Below the pieces are notes generated by a model, which saw nothing but the letters and a program-made list of their open reading frames with translations, was not told the DNA's origin and did no database searches. This document shows positions 1 through 9,215 of a stretch of 64,000 nucleotides of DNA, piece by piece; the stretch's first letter is position 1, and the number at the start of each line of letters is the position of its first letter. The DNA lies in assembly GCF_017833415.1 (NCBI RefSeq), contig NZ_JAFICC010000001.1, forward strand, positions 434,001-498,000, given 5' to 3'. The stretch is from Flavobacterium sp. 1355 (GTDB taxonomy: Bacteria; Bacteroidota; Bacteroidia; Flavobacteriales; Flavobacteriaceae). The position numbers and the translations under genes were made by a program.

Positions 1-257
1 AAGTCCGATTTTATAAACCATTTTTTTCTGGAATATTGCATCGAAATTCTATTTCTCTGCGTAATATAAAAATAAGGGTCTATGGAGTCATTTGGTGAAA
101 GTACATAATTGGAAGTATATTCAGCTCTTGGACGTATTTCTATATTCATTAAGAACTGGTGAGATAAACTATCAGATTGTTGTGCACTTAATTGAATGAT
201 ACATCCAAGAAAAAAAAATACTGAAAGATTTTTTCTTACTAACGCCTTTAATGCCAT
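1..257 (-). CDS. Outer-membrane beta-barrel protein, partial (C-terminus outside window)
   Basis: Reading leftward from an ATG at 257, the frame stays open for 85 codons to the window edge. It starts with a basic, hydrophobic signal peptide ending near SAQQ, so the product is exported. The mature start carries the pattern IEIRPRAEYTSNY followed by FYITQRNRISMQY. This resembles the first strands of alginate-export-type or phosphate-selective-type barrel porins of Bacteroidota. It lies 74 bp downstream of the ACR3 pump gene on the same strand and may be the last gene of that operon. The family assignment is an inference from about 60 mature residues. Confidence 0.6.
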   Translation of the reverse strand, partial: MALKALVRKNLSVFFFLGCIIQLSAQQSDSLSHQFLMNIEIRPRAEYTSNYVLSPNDSIDPYFYITQRNRISMQYSRKKWFIKSD

Positions 258-331
258 ACTTATTTTATCCTATAGATTTACTGTGTAAATGTAATCATAG
301 TGCTTCAATTTTCATAAAAAAGTAAAAACGA

Positions 332-1411
332 TTATGAGCCGGCAACTGATTTGGAATAATACTTTTTTCTGAACCAGAAAGCAACATTGACTAGTGCAAT
401 AAGCGCCGGCACTTCTACCAAAGGGCCTATAACGCCTGCAAATGCCTGCCCGCTGTTTATGCCAAAGACACCAATCGCTACTGCAATCGCAAGTTCAAAA
501 TTGTTTCCTGTAGCTGTAAAAGCTATCGCTGTTGCTTTTGAATAGTCTGCACCGAAATATTTTCCAACGAAAAAGCTGATGATAAACATTATAGTAAAAT
601 AAATCACAAGAGGTATTGCTATGCGTACAACATCCATAGGAATTTGAACAATCAGTCCGCCTTTAAGGCTAAACATCACAATGATGGTAAAAAGCAATGA
701 TATTAGAGTGATGGGAGAAATAAAAGGGACATATTTAGTTTCAAACCATTCAGATCCTTTGATTGTAATAAGGGCATAACGGCTTATAATTCCGAGAGCA
801 AAAGGAATTCCCAAATATATCCCTACACTCTCAGCAATCTGACCAATACTGATGCTTACTTCAAAACCATTGTAACCGAAAAAGGGTGGGAGAATAGTAA
901 TAAAAAGATACGCATAAACACTATAAAGCAATACCTGAAAAATACTGTTTAGGGCAATAAGACCCGCCGCATATTCTCTGTTGCCATCCGCAAGATCGTT
1001 CCAAACCACTACCATGGCAATACAGCGTGCCAAACCAATTAGGATTACACCAATCATGTATTCCGGATAACCATTTAAAAAAAGCAAGGCTAGTAAGAAC
1101 ATTAAAATTGGTCCAACAACCCAATTTAAAAATAGAGAAGCACCCAGAATTTTAATGTTTTTAAAAACCTGTCCCATCTGCTCGTATTTCACTTTTGCCA
1201 ACGGCGGATACATCATAAGAATTAATCCAATTGCAAGCGGAATATTGGTTGTTCCGCTTGAAAAAGAATTGATAAAATTACTGCTGGAGGGAATAAAATA
1301 ACCAATTGCTACACCAAGAACCATAGCCAGGAAAATCCAAAGCGTTAAAAATTGATCCAGAAAACCTAATTTTTTGCGTCCTGCAGCAGGCGCACAGTTA
1401 TTTGCTGACAT
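332..1411 (-). CDS. acr3: ACR3-family arsenite efflux permease
   Basis: Inner-membrane arsenite exporter of 359 residues, the usual length for ACR3, with about ten hydrophobic segments. The ACR3 signature [13 protein letters not shown] in the fourth membrane region keeps the conserved cysteine (C130). The second signature, [17 protein letters not shown], precedes [10 protein letters not shown] near the C-terminus. It is the last clear resistance gene of the leftward ars operon and starts 3 bp after the arsenate-reductase-like gene, so the two are probably translationally coupled. Family and role are secure. Antimonite may also be carried, but nothing in the sequence decides that. Confidence 0.97.
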   Translation of the reverse strand: MSANNCAPAAGRKKLGFLDQFLTLWIFLAMVLGVAIGYFIPSSSNFINSFSSGTTNIPLAIGLILMMYPPLAKVKYEQMGQVFKNIKILGASLFLNWVVGPILMFLLALLFLNGYPEYMIGVILIGLARCIAMVVVWNDLADGNREYAAGLIALNSIFQVLLYSVYAYLFITILPPFFGYNGFEVSISIGQIAESVGIYLGIPFALGIISRYALITIKGSEWFETKYVPFISPITLISLLFTIIVMFSLKGGLIVQIPMDVVRIAIPLVIYFTIMFIISFFVGKYFGADYSKATAIAFTATGNNFELAIAVAIGVFGINSGQAFAGVIGPLVEVPALIALVNVAFWFRKKYYSKSVAGS

Positions 1412-1414
1412 TTT

Positions 1415-2029
1415 TTATTGTTTAATTTGTGAGAATACATAAAACATTTCAGTTCCAATTTGAAGACTGCGCTTCAGATATACGTCTTTTTGCTCTGGTG
1501 TACCATCTGAAACCTTTGGATCTTCAAAGGTTATCGGAATACGTTTTTCTGCACCTGCAATAAAAGGACATCCTCCGTCTGCCTGTGAACAGGTCATGAT
1601 AGCAGCAAATTCACTCTCCGGATTAAAATCATCATCATAGGTTTTGGAAAAACCGATAACAGGAAGTTCATTCGATGCAAATTTTATGGAATAAACAGGG
1701 TTTTGGCCTTCGGATATCGTTTTAACTTTAAATCCTGAGTGCTTCAGCGTTTCGCCCACCATAGGGAATAGGGCAGTAGCTTCTGTGCCTCCAGAATAAC
1801 AGGAAACATTTTGGATATTATAATTTGCAGCCGCGGTCTGTGCCCAAACCTGAGACAAATGGCTTCTTCTGGAATTGTGTGTACAGATTAAATTTAGTCT
1901 TATGCTCTCTTTGTTGTCAACTTTGTTTTGAATGTAATCAACCAACGGCTGCAGAATGGTTTTACGTTCGTTTGAAATCTGATTAAAATCAAAAGAATCA
2001 ATGGTGTTTTTTATTTCAGTAAATAACAT
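1415..2029 (-). CDS. arsC: Arsenate reductase-like low-molecular-weight phosphatase
   Basis: Predicted cytoplasmic enzyme of 204 residues that reduces arsenate to arsenite for the neighbouring ACR3 pump. The phosphatase P-loop CTHNSRRS (C49-x5-R55) follows a hydrophobic strand, as in the low-molecular-weight tyrosine phosphatase and thioredoxin-coupled ArsC fold. Further cysteines in MTCSQADGGCPF (about residues 145-152) could serve as redox partners. It is longer than classical ArsC (about 130 residues) because of an N-terminal helical extension. Position in the operon strongly supports arsenate reduction. The reductant, thioredoxin or glutaredoxin, cannot be told. Confidence 0.88.
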   Translation of the reverse strand: MLFTEIKNTIDSFDFNQISNERKTILQPLVDYIQNKVDNKESIRLNLICTHNSRRSHLSQVWAQTAAANYNIQNVSCYSGGTEATALFPMVGETLKHSGFKVKTISEGQNPVYSIKFASNELPVIGFSKTYDDDFNPESEFAAIMTCSQADGGCPFIAGAEKRIPITFEDPKVSDGTPEQKDVYLKRSLQIGTEMFYVFSQIKQ

Positions 2030-2070
2030 AGTTTTCGTGGTATTTATAATTGGTTTTGGTTATTTAAAAA

Positions 2071-2544
2071 TTAACAACATCCAGATCCGGGTGCACATGA
2101 ATTTGAGCTATCAGCATTTAACTGAGATAATTTTACCTTAGATTTATCAGAAGGTATTCCGCATTGTTCCTGAGCAAGACAGGCAGTTTGTTTATTAAGT
2201 AAAATGAAGTTTTCGCCATTAAAACCTAAATCATATTTACCAATTGTAGTGTCCTGATATTCAACTTCTATTTCGTGATCTTCAATACCTAAAACTTTTT
2301 GTGAAAGTTCGATAATATGAATCAGTTTTTGCGGTTTAAGCCTGTGCTCATAATCATTAGCATCCCAAAGCTGAAAGTTTACAACAGTTTCTTTTCTTAC
2401 TGTTCCTCCGCAGTCAATAAAGTTTTTTGTGATTAAGCCCACTTCTGTTACATGGAAATATTCCGGAACAAAATTTCCGTTAGGCAATTCAAAATTTACA
2501 GCCTCAACTGTTTTTAGTACTTCTTTAATTTCTGAAAGTTTCAT
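2071..2544 (-). CDS. DUF6428 family protein of arsenic operons
   Basis: A 157-residue soluble protein matching the DUF6428 family, which in Bacteroidota is regularly found in arsenic operons. No catalytic motif is known. The middle is rich in beta-type segments (FHVTEVGLITKNFIDCGGT, then VNFQLW). The last 14 residues contain three cysteines (SNSCAPGSGCC), and C-A-Q-E-Q-C occurs shortly before. Thiol-rich tails of this kind could bind trivalent arsenic, but that is inference. It lies between the GNAT gene (91 bp upstream) and the reductase gene (41 bp downstream), all on the same strand. Confidence 0.8.
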   Translation of the reverse strand: MKLSEIKEVLKTVEAVNFELPNGNFVPEYFHVTEVGLITKNFIDCGGTVRKETVVNFQLWDANDYEHRLKPQKLIHIIELSQKVLGIEDHEIEVEYQDTTIGKYDLGFNGENFILLNKQTACLAQEQCGIPSDKSKVKLSQLNADSSNSCAPGSGCC

Positions 2545-2635
2545 AATGTATGTGTTTTAAAAGTTTTTTTATTTTTTTTAAACTGCAGTCATAAGTTAAG
2601 TTATTACTGTAGCAATCATTTTGTAGTTAAAATAT

Positions 2636-3121
2636 TTAATTGATGAGACGGCTTCTTCTTTCCAACAGAACTGTATCTCTCCAGATTCCATTTTGTTTTC
2701 CAATTTTTTCCCGAATACCCAATGTTCTGAAACCGGCTTTTTCATGGATACGCAGACTAGCTATGTTTTCCGGAAATATCCCGGCCTGCAGTGTCCATAT
2801 GCCTTCTGTTTCACTCAAATGCACCAGTTCTTCCAGAAGTGCAAGACCGATTCCTTTACCAGAATATTCAGGATCGACATAAACACTTACCTCAGCTACG
2901 CCTGCATAAACACACCTTGAAGAAACAGGTGTTAGTGCTCCCCAGCCTATAATTACACCATTGCTTTCTGCTACAATCCTGCAAGTATTAAGATGTGATT
3001 CATCCCAATCCTGCCAGGAAGGAGCACTGGTCTGAAAAGTCGCGTTACCGGTATTAATACCTTTTTCATAGATTAATTTAACCTGTTGCCAATCGGCCTC
3101 TAATAGCTTTCTGATTTCCAT
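2636..3121 (-). CDS. GNAT N-acetyltransferase (ArsN-like)
   Basis: A 161-residue GNAT enzyme, phosphinothricin-acetyltransferase type, transferring acetyl groups from acetyl-CoA. Motif A is clear: VYVDPEYSGKGIGLALLEEL, with the GKGIG pyrophosphate loop at about residues 93-97. The C-terminal part, RIHEKAGFRTLGIREKIG, is also typical. It begins 10 bp after the arsR stop, so it is cotranscribed. Members of this group in ars operons are called ArsN and can acetylate arsenical compounds such as arsinothricin. The exact substrate here is inferred from position only. Confidence 0.85.
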   Translation of the reverse strand: MEIRKLLEADWQQVKLIYEKGINTGNATFQTSAPSWQDWDESHLNTCRIVAESNGVIIGWGALTPVSSRCVYAGVAEVSVYVDPEYSGKGIGLALLEELVHLSETEGIWTLQAGIFPENIASLRIHEKAGFRTLGIREKIGKQNGIWRDTVLLERRSRLIN

Positions 3122-3131
3122 ATTGATTAAT

Positions 3132-3464
3132 TTAACAGCATTCGTTTCTCTTTTTTTCTAAGTGAACAGTGATATGTTCAAAAAAACCTTTTATTTTTTC
3201 TAATCCGGGTTCATTAATGCAATAACAAATAGAATTACCGTCAATGCTGCCTTTTATCAATCCGGCATTTTTGAGTTCCTTAAGGTGTTGTGATACCGTT
3301 GGCTGAGAAAGAGGCAGTTCATTGACTATATCTCCACATATACATGTATCTACTTTTAATAGATATTCCATAATAGCGATTCGGGCCGGATGTCCTAAAG
3401 CCTTTGCCAAAACTGCAAGTTCGTTTTGTTTTTCTGTAAAATGATCTGTTTTTGTAGCTCCCAT
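3132..3464 (-). CDS. arsR: ArsR-family metalloregulatory repressor
   Basis: A 110-residue winged-helix repressor. The ATG at 3464 was chosen because the protein then starts MGATKTDHF just ahead of the ArsR fold; a longer upstream frame adds only non-conserved residues and would overlap the operator. The metal site lies in TCICGDIV at the start of the recognition region, followed by the helix-turn-helix SQPTVSQHLKELKNAGLI. The C-terminus ends with two cysteines. It is the first gene of the arsenic operon and presumably represses it until arsenite binds. Family and role are well supported. Confidence 0.95.
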   Translation of the reverse strand: MGATKTDHFTEKQNELAVLAKALGHPARIAIMEYLLKVDTCICGDIVNELPLSQPTVSQHLKELKNAGLIKGSIDGNSICYCINEPGLEKIKGFFEHITVHLEKKRNECC

Positions 3465-3474
3465 CGTTTTATAT

Positions 3475-3498
3475 TTATATTGCAATATTACGATATAA
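3475..3498. promoter_or_regulatory. Probable ArsR operator palindrome
   Basis: Ten bases upstream of the arsR start lies TTATAT-N12-ATATAA. Its left half contains the perfect 12-bp palindrome ATATTGCAATAT (3477-3488). ArsR proteins bind AT-rich inverted repeats overlapping their own promoter, so this is the likely autoregulatory site. Binding is inferred from position and symmetry. The rest of the 300-bp gap up to 3764 is AT-rich without a clear gene. Confidence 0.6.
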
Positions 3499-3764
3499 AA
3501 ATTAACTGACAAAAAAAACAAAAAATATATAATAAAATATTTTTAAAGCAGTTATTAAGTCTGTAAGAATTGGTTTCATATTATAACTTGAAACCTATTG
3601 AGCGTAAGAAGAATGAGCTCAAAAAAAAAATACTTTTAATTTTGTTTATATTCATCGTCAAGCCAATAAATATTTTCCTCTGTACCTATTTCTTACAACC
3701 AAAAGCTGCAATAGACCGATTAGAAAAATAATAATAAGTAACCAATAATTTATTCTATAAAAAA

Positions 3765-5261
3765 ATGAAAAAAATACTTATTTTGCTCATGGCAATATTT
3801 GTTTTAGGAGCGTGCAATCAGAACAAAAATGCAAATAATGATCCGTCAGATTCTACAGAAACTGACACTACTGCATCAGGTCAATCGTCATATGTACTGC
3901 CGCCAGGACCAGATATCAAGGTAAAAATTACAGAATCTTATGCAAGACAGGTCGCTAGAGATGCATATTTTTGGGCATGGCCAATGGAAAACATTTATAA
4001 TCGCCGCCTGGCTTTTAAACAAGCTCCAAAAGTTGGATTGATGAATGGAGTTTTGCCATTTGCACCGCTTAATAATTTAGCAATGCTTAGCGACTATATT
4101 CAGCCCGAACAGCGCTGGGTAGCCTGTCCAAATCAGGATGTAGTATATGGTGCTGCCATTGCTTCATTAGATGAAACCCCCGTTGTTGTACAAGTCCCGG
4201 ATTTTGGTGATCGTTTTTGGGTGTATCAGGTGGTTGATTTAAGAACCGATTCTTTTGCACAAATAGGTAAAATGTACGGCACAAAACCAGGTTTTTACCT
4301 GCTCGTAGGTCCCGACTGGAAAGGTGAAGTGCCCAAAGGAATTACAAAAACGTTCAGAAGCAAAACCGGTACCGCATTTATTGTCCCTAGAGTGTTTCAG
4401 GATGATACTGCCGAGGACAAAAAAGCAATTCAAGGCATTATTAGTGGTATCGACGTGTATGCCCTGGATAAATTTGACGGCAAAACAAAAAAACAGGATT
4501 GGAGCAAACTCCCTTCTTTGGGATCACCCACAAAAGACGGGGGATCTGGCGAAACAAAATGGGTATTTCCTGATAAATTTTTTGATGAACTGCCGGCAGT
4601 ACTCAAAGATGCACCACCTTTGCCGGGAGAAGAATCGCGTTATGCGCAAATACTCGCTGTAATTGAAGCAGCAAAAAAAGATCCTGCATTAAAAAAAGCA
4701 ATGATAGAAGAGGCCTATAAGGCTGATAAGGAATTAATAGATCCGTTACTGCAATTCTCCAATTGGGGAATACCTCTGGCCGATAATTGGACAACTGCCA
4801 ATAATTGTGCAGCCTTTGGTACAGATTATTTTACGCGAACTGCGATTGCAAAATCAAACATATTGGTAAACGCCGGTATAGAAACAAAATATTTTTATCA
4901 GGATTTTGATTCAAAACGGGCACGATTAAATGGTGCAAACCAATATACCGTAACTTTTGCAAAAGATAAAATGCCTCCGGTAGATGGTTTTTGGTCGCTC
5001 ACCCTTTATGATGAGCATCATTTTTTCTCGCCAAATTCTATAAAACGTTATTCTATTGGTACAAAAAACAAGAATTTAAAATATAATGCTGATGGCTCTC
5101 TAACCTTGTATGTGCAAAATGCAGAACCAAAAGGTGATCTGAAAGCCAACTGGCTTCCTTGTCCTAAGGCTATATTTTGCTTGTATTTTAGATGTTATGG
5201 CCCGAAAGAAATAACAATCAAAAATGAATGGACACCGCCTGCAGTTGTGCTGACCAAATAA
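3765..5261 (+). CDS. DUF1254/DUF1214 lipoprotein, paralog 1
   Basis: A 498-residue lipoprotein: the signal peptide ends in a lipobox with C17 (VLGAC). The N-terminal half is a DUF1254 domain (Y-F-W-A-W-P-M-E-N near residue 70, then NQDVVYG and VVVQVPDFGDRFWVYQVVD). The C-terminal part is DUF1214-like, with GFWSLTLYDEHHFFSPN and the end motif W-L-P-C-P. The biochemical function of these domains is not established, although they often occur as pairs. The gene faces away from arsR and is followed after 122 bp by a paralog on the same strand, so they may form one unit. Confidence 0.9.
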   Translation: MKKILILLMAIFVLGACNQNKNANNDPSDSTETDTTASGQSSYVLPPGPDIKVKITESYARQVARDAYFWAWPMENIYNRRLAFKQAPKVGLMNGVLPFAPLNNLAMLSDYIQPEQRWVACPNQDVVYGAAIASLDETPVVVQVPDFGDRFWVYQVVDLRTDSFAQIGKMYGTKPGFYLLVGPDWKGEVPKGITKTFRSKTGTAFIVPRVFQDDTAEDKKAIQGIISGIDVYALDKFDGKTKKQDWSKLPSLGSPTKDGGSGETKWVFPDKFFDELPAVLKDAPPLPGEESRYAQILAVIEAAKKDPALKKAMIEEAYKADKELIDPLLQFSNWGIPLADNWTTANNCAAFGTDYFTRTAIAKSNILVNAGIETKYFYQDFDSKRARLNGANQYTVTFAKDKMPPVDGFWSLTLYDEHHFFSPNSIKRYSIGTKNKNLKYNADGSLTLYVQNAEPKGDLKANWLPCPKAIFCLYFRCYGPKEITIKNEWTPPAVVLTK

Positions 5262-5383
5262 TTTTGAATGAACCAGATTCGAAAAAAAGGAGTCGTTTTT
5301 TCTGGTGTTAGTACACGACAGTACCTTCAAAAATGATTGAATAGCTTAATGAGAAATTTATAATTACTAATAAAACCAAAATT

Positions 5384-6835
5384 ATGAAAAAAAGTCTCTT
5401 TGTTTTTTTACTTATGTTGTCATTGACGGCATGTAATAAAACTTCACCAACAAACTCTACCGAAAAAAATAATAGTAAAGACACTTTAGCGGGTGCATTT
5501 AAACCTGCCAATATCAGGGAACAAATTCTGTATCAACGCGGAGTAGAAACTGCTATCTGGGGAATGCCGGCGGTTAATTTTCAGCTCATGTATGATGCTT
5601 TTGCCAAAATAAACGGTAATTATAATCAGGTTGTTATCTGGCCAAAGCTATTAGACTGGAAAAACCAGACACTAACGCCAAACCCGGATGTAATTTATTT
5701 AATGCCCTTTTTTAATACCGAAAAAGTGGGCCCTGTAGTATTAGAAATTCCACCAGCTGATAACGGAGTTTTTAATGGCAGTGTAATGACGTACTGGCAA
5801 AATGCTATAGAAGATGTAGGTCCTGGAGGGGTTGATAAAGGCAAAGGAGGTAAATATCTTTTTCTTCCGCCCGGTTACGATAAGACAAAAATACCCGCGG
5901 GTTACATTCCGCTGCAATCTGATACGTATCGTGGTTATGCCTTATTGCGCTCCGTACTTAAAAGCGGAAGTGATGCCGATGTTGCCACGGCTGTTGCCTA
6001 TTCTAAACGAATTAAGGTTTATCCTCTAAGTGAAGCTTCAAAAAATCCATCTACAGTTTTTGTAGATGCCAGCGAAAAGATATACGATTCAGCCATACCT
6101 TACGATGTTAGTTTTTATGAAGCCTTAAACAAAATAGTACAGGCAGAACCATGGTTAGAAAGAGACAGAGCTATCATTGATCCGTTAAGGTCAATTGGTA
6201 TAGAAAGAGGTAAAACGTTTAGCCCGGATGCAAGAACAAAAGAAATTCTGACTGCTGCCGTTAATACAGCAAAAGAATATCTTGATTTTAATTATGAATC
6301 ATTTGCCCCGTTTTTTAAAGATACACATTGGGTTTTTCCTGCTACTCCCGAATTTGGAAAAAGCATAAAAGAGAATTATAAGGTAGCTGATTCTTATCCG
6401 ACCGATAACAGAGGGATGCTTTATACGGTGATCTTTTTTAGCGCCAAACATATTGGAGAATCACAATATTATTTAATGCAGATTGTTGATAAAGATGGAA
6501 ATGCATTAGACGGAAATTCATCTTATAAGCTTAAAGTTCCTGCCAATGTTCCCGTGAAGCAATACTGGTCAATGACGGTTTATAATCGTGACACACATAC
6601 TTTTATCCGTAATATGAAGTGGGCAGGCAGATCCTCGCAAACACCCGGGCTTAAAACAAATAGTGATGGTACTGTAGATCTTTATTTTGGCCCGAAGCCA
6701 CCTGAAAGCGGTGAATCTAACTGGGTACCGACAGATCCTAAAGGAAAGTTTGAAATATTGGCCCGATTCTATGGTCCAACACCAAACTTATACAATCAGA
6801 GCTGGAAATTGAATGATATTGAAAAAGTGAATTAA
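5384..6835 (+). CDS. DUF1254/DUF1214 lipoprotein, paralog 2
   Basis: A 483-residue lipoprotein with a lipobox at C17 (LTAC). It has the same architecture as the preceding gene: DUF1254 in the first half (AIWGMPAVNFQLMYDAF, NPDVIYLMPFFNTEKVGPVVLEIP) and DUF1214 at the end (QYWSMTVYNRDTHTFIRN, then SNWVPTDPKGKFEILARFYGP). The two copies are clearly diverged, so this is an old tandem duplication rather than a recent one. A strong hairpin terminator follows directly. Function unknown; cell-envelope location follows from the lipobox. Confidence 0.9.
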   Translation: MKKSLFVFLLMLSLTACNKTSPTNSTEKNNSKDTLAGAFKPANIREQILYQRGVETAIWGMPAVNFQLMYDAFAKINGNYNQVVIWPKLLDWKNQTLTPNPDVIYLMPFFNTEKVGPVVLEIPPADNGVFNGSVMTYWQNAIEDVGPGGVDKGKGGKYLFLPPGYDKTKIPAGYIPLQSDTYRGYALLRSVLKSGSDADVATAVAYSKRIKVYPLSEASKNPSTVFVDASEKIYDSAIPYDVSFYEALNKIVQAEPWLERDRAIIDPLRSIGIERGKTFSPDARTKEILTAAVNTAKEYLDFNYESFAPFFKDTHWVFPATPEFGKSIKENYKVADSYPTDNRGMLYTVIFFSAKHIGESQYYLMQIVDKDGNALDGNSSYKLKVPANVPVKQYWSMTVYNRDTHTFIRNMKWAGRSSQTPGLKTNSDGTVDLYFGPKPPESGESNWVPTDPKGKFEILARFYGPTPNLYNQSWKLNDIEKVN

Positions 6836-6840
6836 TATAT

Positions 6841-6872
6841 TTAAGCCTCTTACTATACGGTAAGAGGCTTAA
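6841..6872 (+). terminator. Rho-independent terminator after the DUF1254 pair
   Basis: Thirteen-bp perfect stem (TTAAGCCTCTTAC with its complement) around a 6-nt loop, followed by a T-rich run. It lies between the end of the DUF1254 gene and the convergent DUF4239 gene and may serve both. Confidence 0.85.
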
Positions 6873-6896
6873 GTTTTGTTTCTGTTTTTTGTTTAC

Positions 6897-7673
6897 TTAT
6901 TCAAAATTTTTTCGCAAATCTATTATAGTTTTATTTGGTATGTCTAAATTGACAAATCCTCTTCGGGGCCTGTCCAGATCCATTGTAAATAAAACAACAA
7001 GCGAGACCAAAAGACAAAATCCGATTTGAACTAACCAGTCCACCTTTCCTTTACGGCCTTCAGAATAACCTCCATAGAATGCGATTATTATGGCCAGAAA
7101 AAACAACATTACTAAAATGCTTTGAGGAACTTTTGCTTTTTCCCCCGCGAGACGGGAAGTTGTTATATCAATCATATCGTTCAAAGCCGGAATCATCTGT
7201 TGGGTTGCAGCCAGATTAGCAGGATCTTTTGAAAGGCTGCTCGCATGTTTCCATAATTGTGAGGAAATTACCTGAGACAGGCTGTCAGCTTTTAAAATAG
7301 CTTTTGCATTAGGACCAGCTTCATAATAATCGATTCTAGCTTCTACATAATCTTTAAAACCGTTGCGGAACACAGCTCTTGTTGAATCAGCATATAAATC
7401 ACTGCGCAATATAGCAGTCCCGATGCTATTCGCTTCTTCAATAACAACTTTTCTTCGCGAATCATAACGTTCGCCGCTCATTCCAAATGTAAATGCCAAT
7501 AAAAAAAATAACAATGCAGTGAGTGAGGTAGTTTCACTCGGCTTTTCGCTTTCATTTGTATTATGAACACGATTTGCTAGCAGTTTTCCCAGAAAGGTAG
7601 ATATAAGCATTAATGTAAAAAGAAGCAGCGCAATTATCCATGCTTCGGTGTGCTCTAAAGTATTTACATCCAT
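6897..7673 (-). CDS. DUF4239 (bestrophin-like) membrane protein
   Basis: A 258-residue inner-membrane protein. Two hydrophobic segments lie near the N-terminus (about 12-30 and 48-66), followed by the conserved GERYDSRRKVVIEEANSIGTA, a soluble middle, and two further segments (about 185-204 and 212-230). This is the DUF4239 or bestrophin-like pattern, and the arginine-rich stretch plus EEAN is the family signature. Function is not established; an ion-channel role is suggested only by distant similarity to bestrophins. It is a single gene converging on the DUF1254 pair. Confidence 0.85.
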   Translation of the reverse strand: MDVNTLEHTEAWIIALLLFTLMLISTFLGKLLANRVHNTNESEKPSETTSLTALLFFLLAFTFGMSGERYDSRRKVVIEEANSIGTAILRSDLYADSTRAVFRNGFKDYVEARIDYYEAGPNAKAILKADSLSQVISSQLWKHASSLSKDPANLAATQQMIPALNDMIDITTSRLAGEKAKVPQSILVMLFFLAIIIAFYGGYSEGRKGKVDWLVQIGFCLLVSLVVLFTMDLDRPRRGFVNLDIPNKTIIDLRKNFE

Positions 7674-7778
7674 TTTTTTTATTGTTTTAAGTATCTCAAT
7701 ATTAGTGATTTAATTTTAAATAATAAAATTTTCACTACTTATTAATTAAGATATAATAACCCTGTAACATCTTATAAA

Positions 7779-8570
7779 TTAAATTGTTTTTAAAAGCCCT
7801 CCATCAGCTCTAAGACAAGAACCGTTAGTTGCAATAGAAAGCGGACTTGCAAGATAAACAGCCAACGAAGCAATTTCTTCAGGATCTATAAAACGCTGTA
7901 ATAAAGAATGAGGATTAGTCTGCTGAATAATCATGCTTTTCATTTGTTCGGTTTCTATGTTCTGCAAAGAAGCAATATGTTCAATTGTACTGGCAACGCC
8001 ATCAGAATAAGTCGGCCCGCCCAAAATGGTATTTACCGTAACTTCAGTTCCTGTTGTTAGTTTAGACAAACCATTACTTACAGCCGCCATTGCTGCTTTT
8101 GTCATTCCGTAATGAATCATATTTGCGGGAATATTTACACCAGATTCACTGCTGATAAAAACAATTCTTCCTGATTTCTTCTCAAGCATTTGTGATAAAA
8201 GCTTTTTAGAAAGCCTAATACTGCTCATTACATTCACTTCAAAAATTCTATACCAATCTTCATCTTCCAGATTATCAAAATCTTTTAATTCAAAAATACC
8301 GACGTTGTTAATCAAAATATCAATATGGTTTAAGTTGTTGAGCAGAGCGGCTACTTCATCTTTTTTTTCAAAATCGCAGGCCATTCCTGAAACTAAGGCA
8401 TCGGGAAATTCATCTTTTAATTTTTTCACTGCGAGACTTGTCTTTTCTTCATGCCTGCCATTAATAATCACTTCGGCTTTTTCATTCAATAATTGTTTGG
8501 CAATTGCATAACCAATTCCTTGTGTTGAACCGCTTATAAAAGCTCTTTTTCCTTCTAATTTTAAATTCAT
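7779..8570 (-). CDS. SDR-family oxidoreductase
   Basis: A 263-residue short-chain dehydrogenase/reductase using NAD(P)H. The start at 8570 places the Rossmann motif SGSTQGIG at residues 12-19; a longer frame adds about 46 unlikely residues overlapping the upstream tetR gene. NNVG follows strand 4, and the catalytic tetrad includes the serine of FISSESGV and Y-x3-K in IHYGMTKAAM. The end, VAVYLASPLSIATNGSCLRADGG, is typical of the classical SDR class. It lies 47 bp downstream of the tetR gene and shares an operator-like sequence with it, so TetR control is likely. Substrate unknown. Confidence 0.92.
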   Translation of the reverse strand: MNLKLEGKRAFISGSTQGIGYAIAKQLLNEKAEVIINGRHEEKTSLAVKKLKDEFPDALVSGMACDFEKKDEVAALLNNLNHIDILINNVGIFELKDFDNLEDEDWYRIFEVNVMSSIRLSKKLLSQMLEKKSGRIVFISSESGVNIPANMIHYGMTKAAMAAVSNGLSKLTTGTEVTVNTILGGPTYSDGVASTIEHIASLQNIETEQMKSMIIQQTNPHSLLQRFIDPEEIASLAVYLASPLSIATNGSCLRADGGLLKTI

Positions 8571-8585
8571 TTTTATTGTTTTTTT

Positions 8586-8601
8586 TGTAATGATTGATAC
8601 A
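8586..8601 (-). promoter_or_regulatory. Putative TetR operator upstream of the SDR gene
   Basis: The 16-bp sequence TGTAATGATTGATACA has TGTA/TACA ends. It occurs here 15 bp ahead of the SDR start and again upstream of tetR (9216-9231). With flanking T bases the identity extends to 19 bp. Two identical copies exactly before the two genes are best explained as binding sites of the local TetR repressor. Confidence 0.6.
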
Positions 8602-8617
8602 TAAATAGTCAAAAAAA

Positions 8618-9199
8618 TTAGCTGATAACAGCTAATTGCATTTCTATTTGGTTTTTTAAGATATTTTTGTCCGGAAACATTCGTCTCAGTGTATTGAGTC
8701 CGCACCAAAATGTTATTAAATACCTGCCCAGTATTTCCGGATCTGTTTGTGTTTTTAAGTTTCCTTTCGATTGTTCCTCCTTAATAGCCTGAGTAAACAT
8801 TTGTTCAACTTCTTTTAAAATTTGAACGGCATTTGCTTCCAGATTTTCATCTATAAAAGTCATTTCTACGACTGTATTGGCAATAATACAGCCTTTAAGA
8901 TGTTCGTTTTCTTCCGCAGAAGCGATACTTCTAAAAAAGTCTTTAATTAATTCTAATGGAGATTCGCTTTTGCCTAATTCAATTTTAAAAGCATCAAAAG
9001 TTAAGCGTCGTTCTTCAATTGCTTTTTTAAAAACCTCTTTTTTGCCTCCTTTAAAAGTATTGTAAAAACTCCCGGCTCCGGCACCGGTGGCCTTTTGCAA
9101 ATCGGTCAGTGAAGTGGCACTGTAACCTTTTTGCCAAAAAACTTCTTGTGCTTTTTTTACAATATTAGCGTCATCATATATGGTAGGTCTTCCTCTCAT
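8618..9199 (-). CDS. TetR-family transcriptional repressor
   Basis: A 193-residue regulator. The chosen ATG at 9199 gives MRGRPTIYDD, the usual start just before the DNA-binding domain. The helix-turn-helix is GYSATSLTDLQKATGAGAGSFYNTF (about residues 28-52). The C-terminal part resembles the TetR_C YcdC/AcuR type. It is transcribed toward the SDR gene, which it probably represses along with itself, since the same 16-bp sequence precedes both genes. The ligand is unknown. Confidence 0.93.
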   Translation of the reverse strand: MRGRPTIYDDANIVKKAQEVFWQKGYSATSLTDLQKATGAGAGSFYNTFKGGKKEVFKKAIEERRLTFDAFKIELGKSESPLELIKDFFRSIASAEENEHLKGCIIANTVVEMTFIDENLEANAVQILKEVEQMFTQAIKEEQSKGNLKTQTDPEILGRYLITFWCGLNTLRRMFPDKNILKNQIEMQLAVIS

Positions 9200-9215
9200 T
9201 TTGGATTTTTTATTT

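Noticed and set aside
2640..2920. Plus-strand open frames opposite the GNAT gene
   Set aside because: They are antisense to a clearly conserved acetyltransferase and show no family features.
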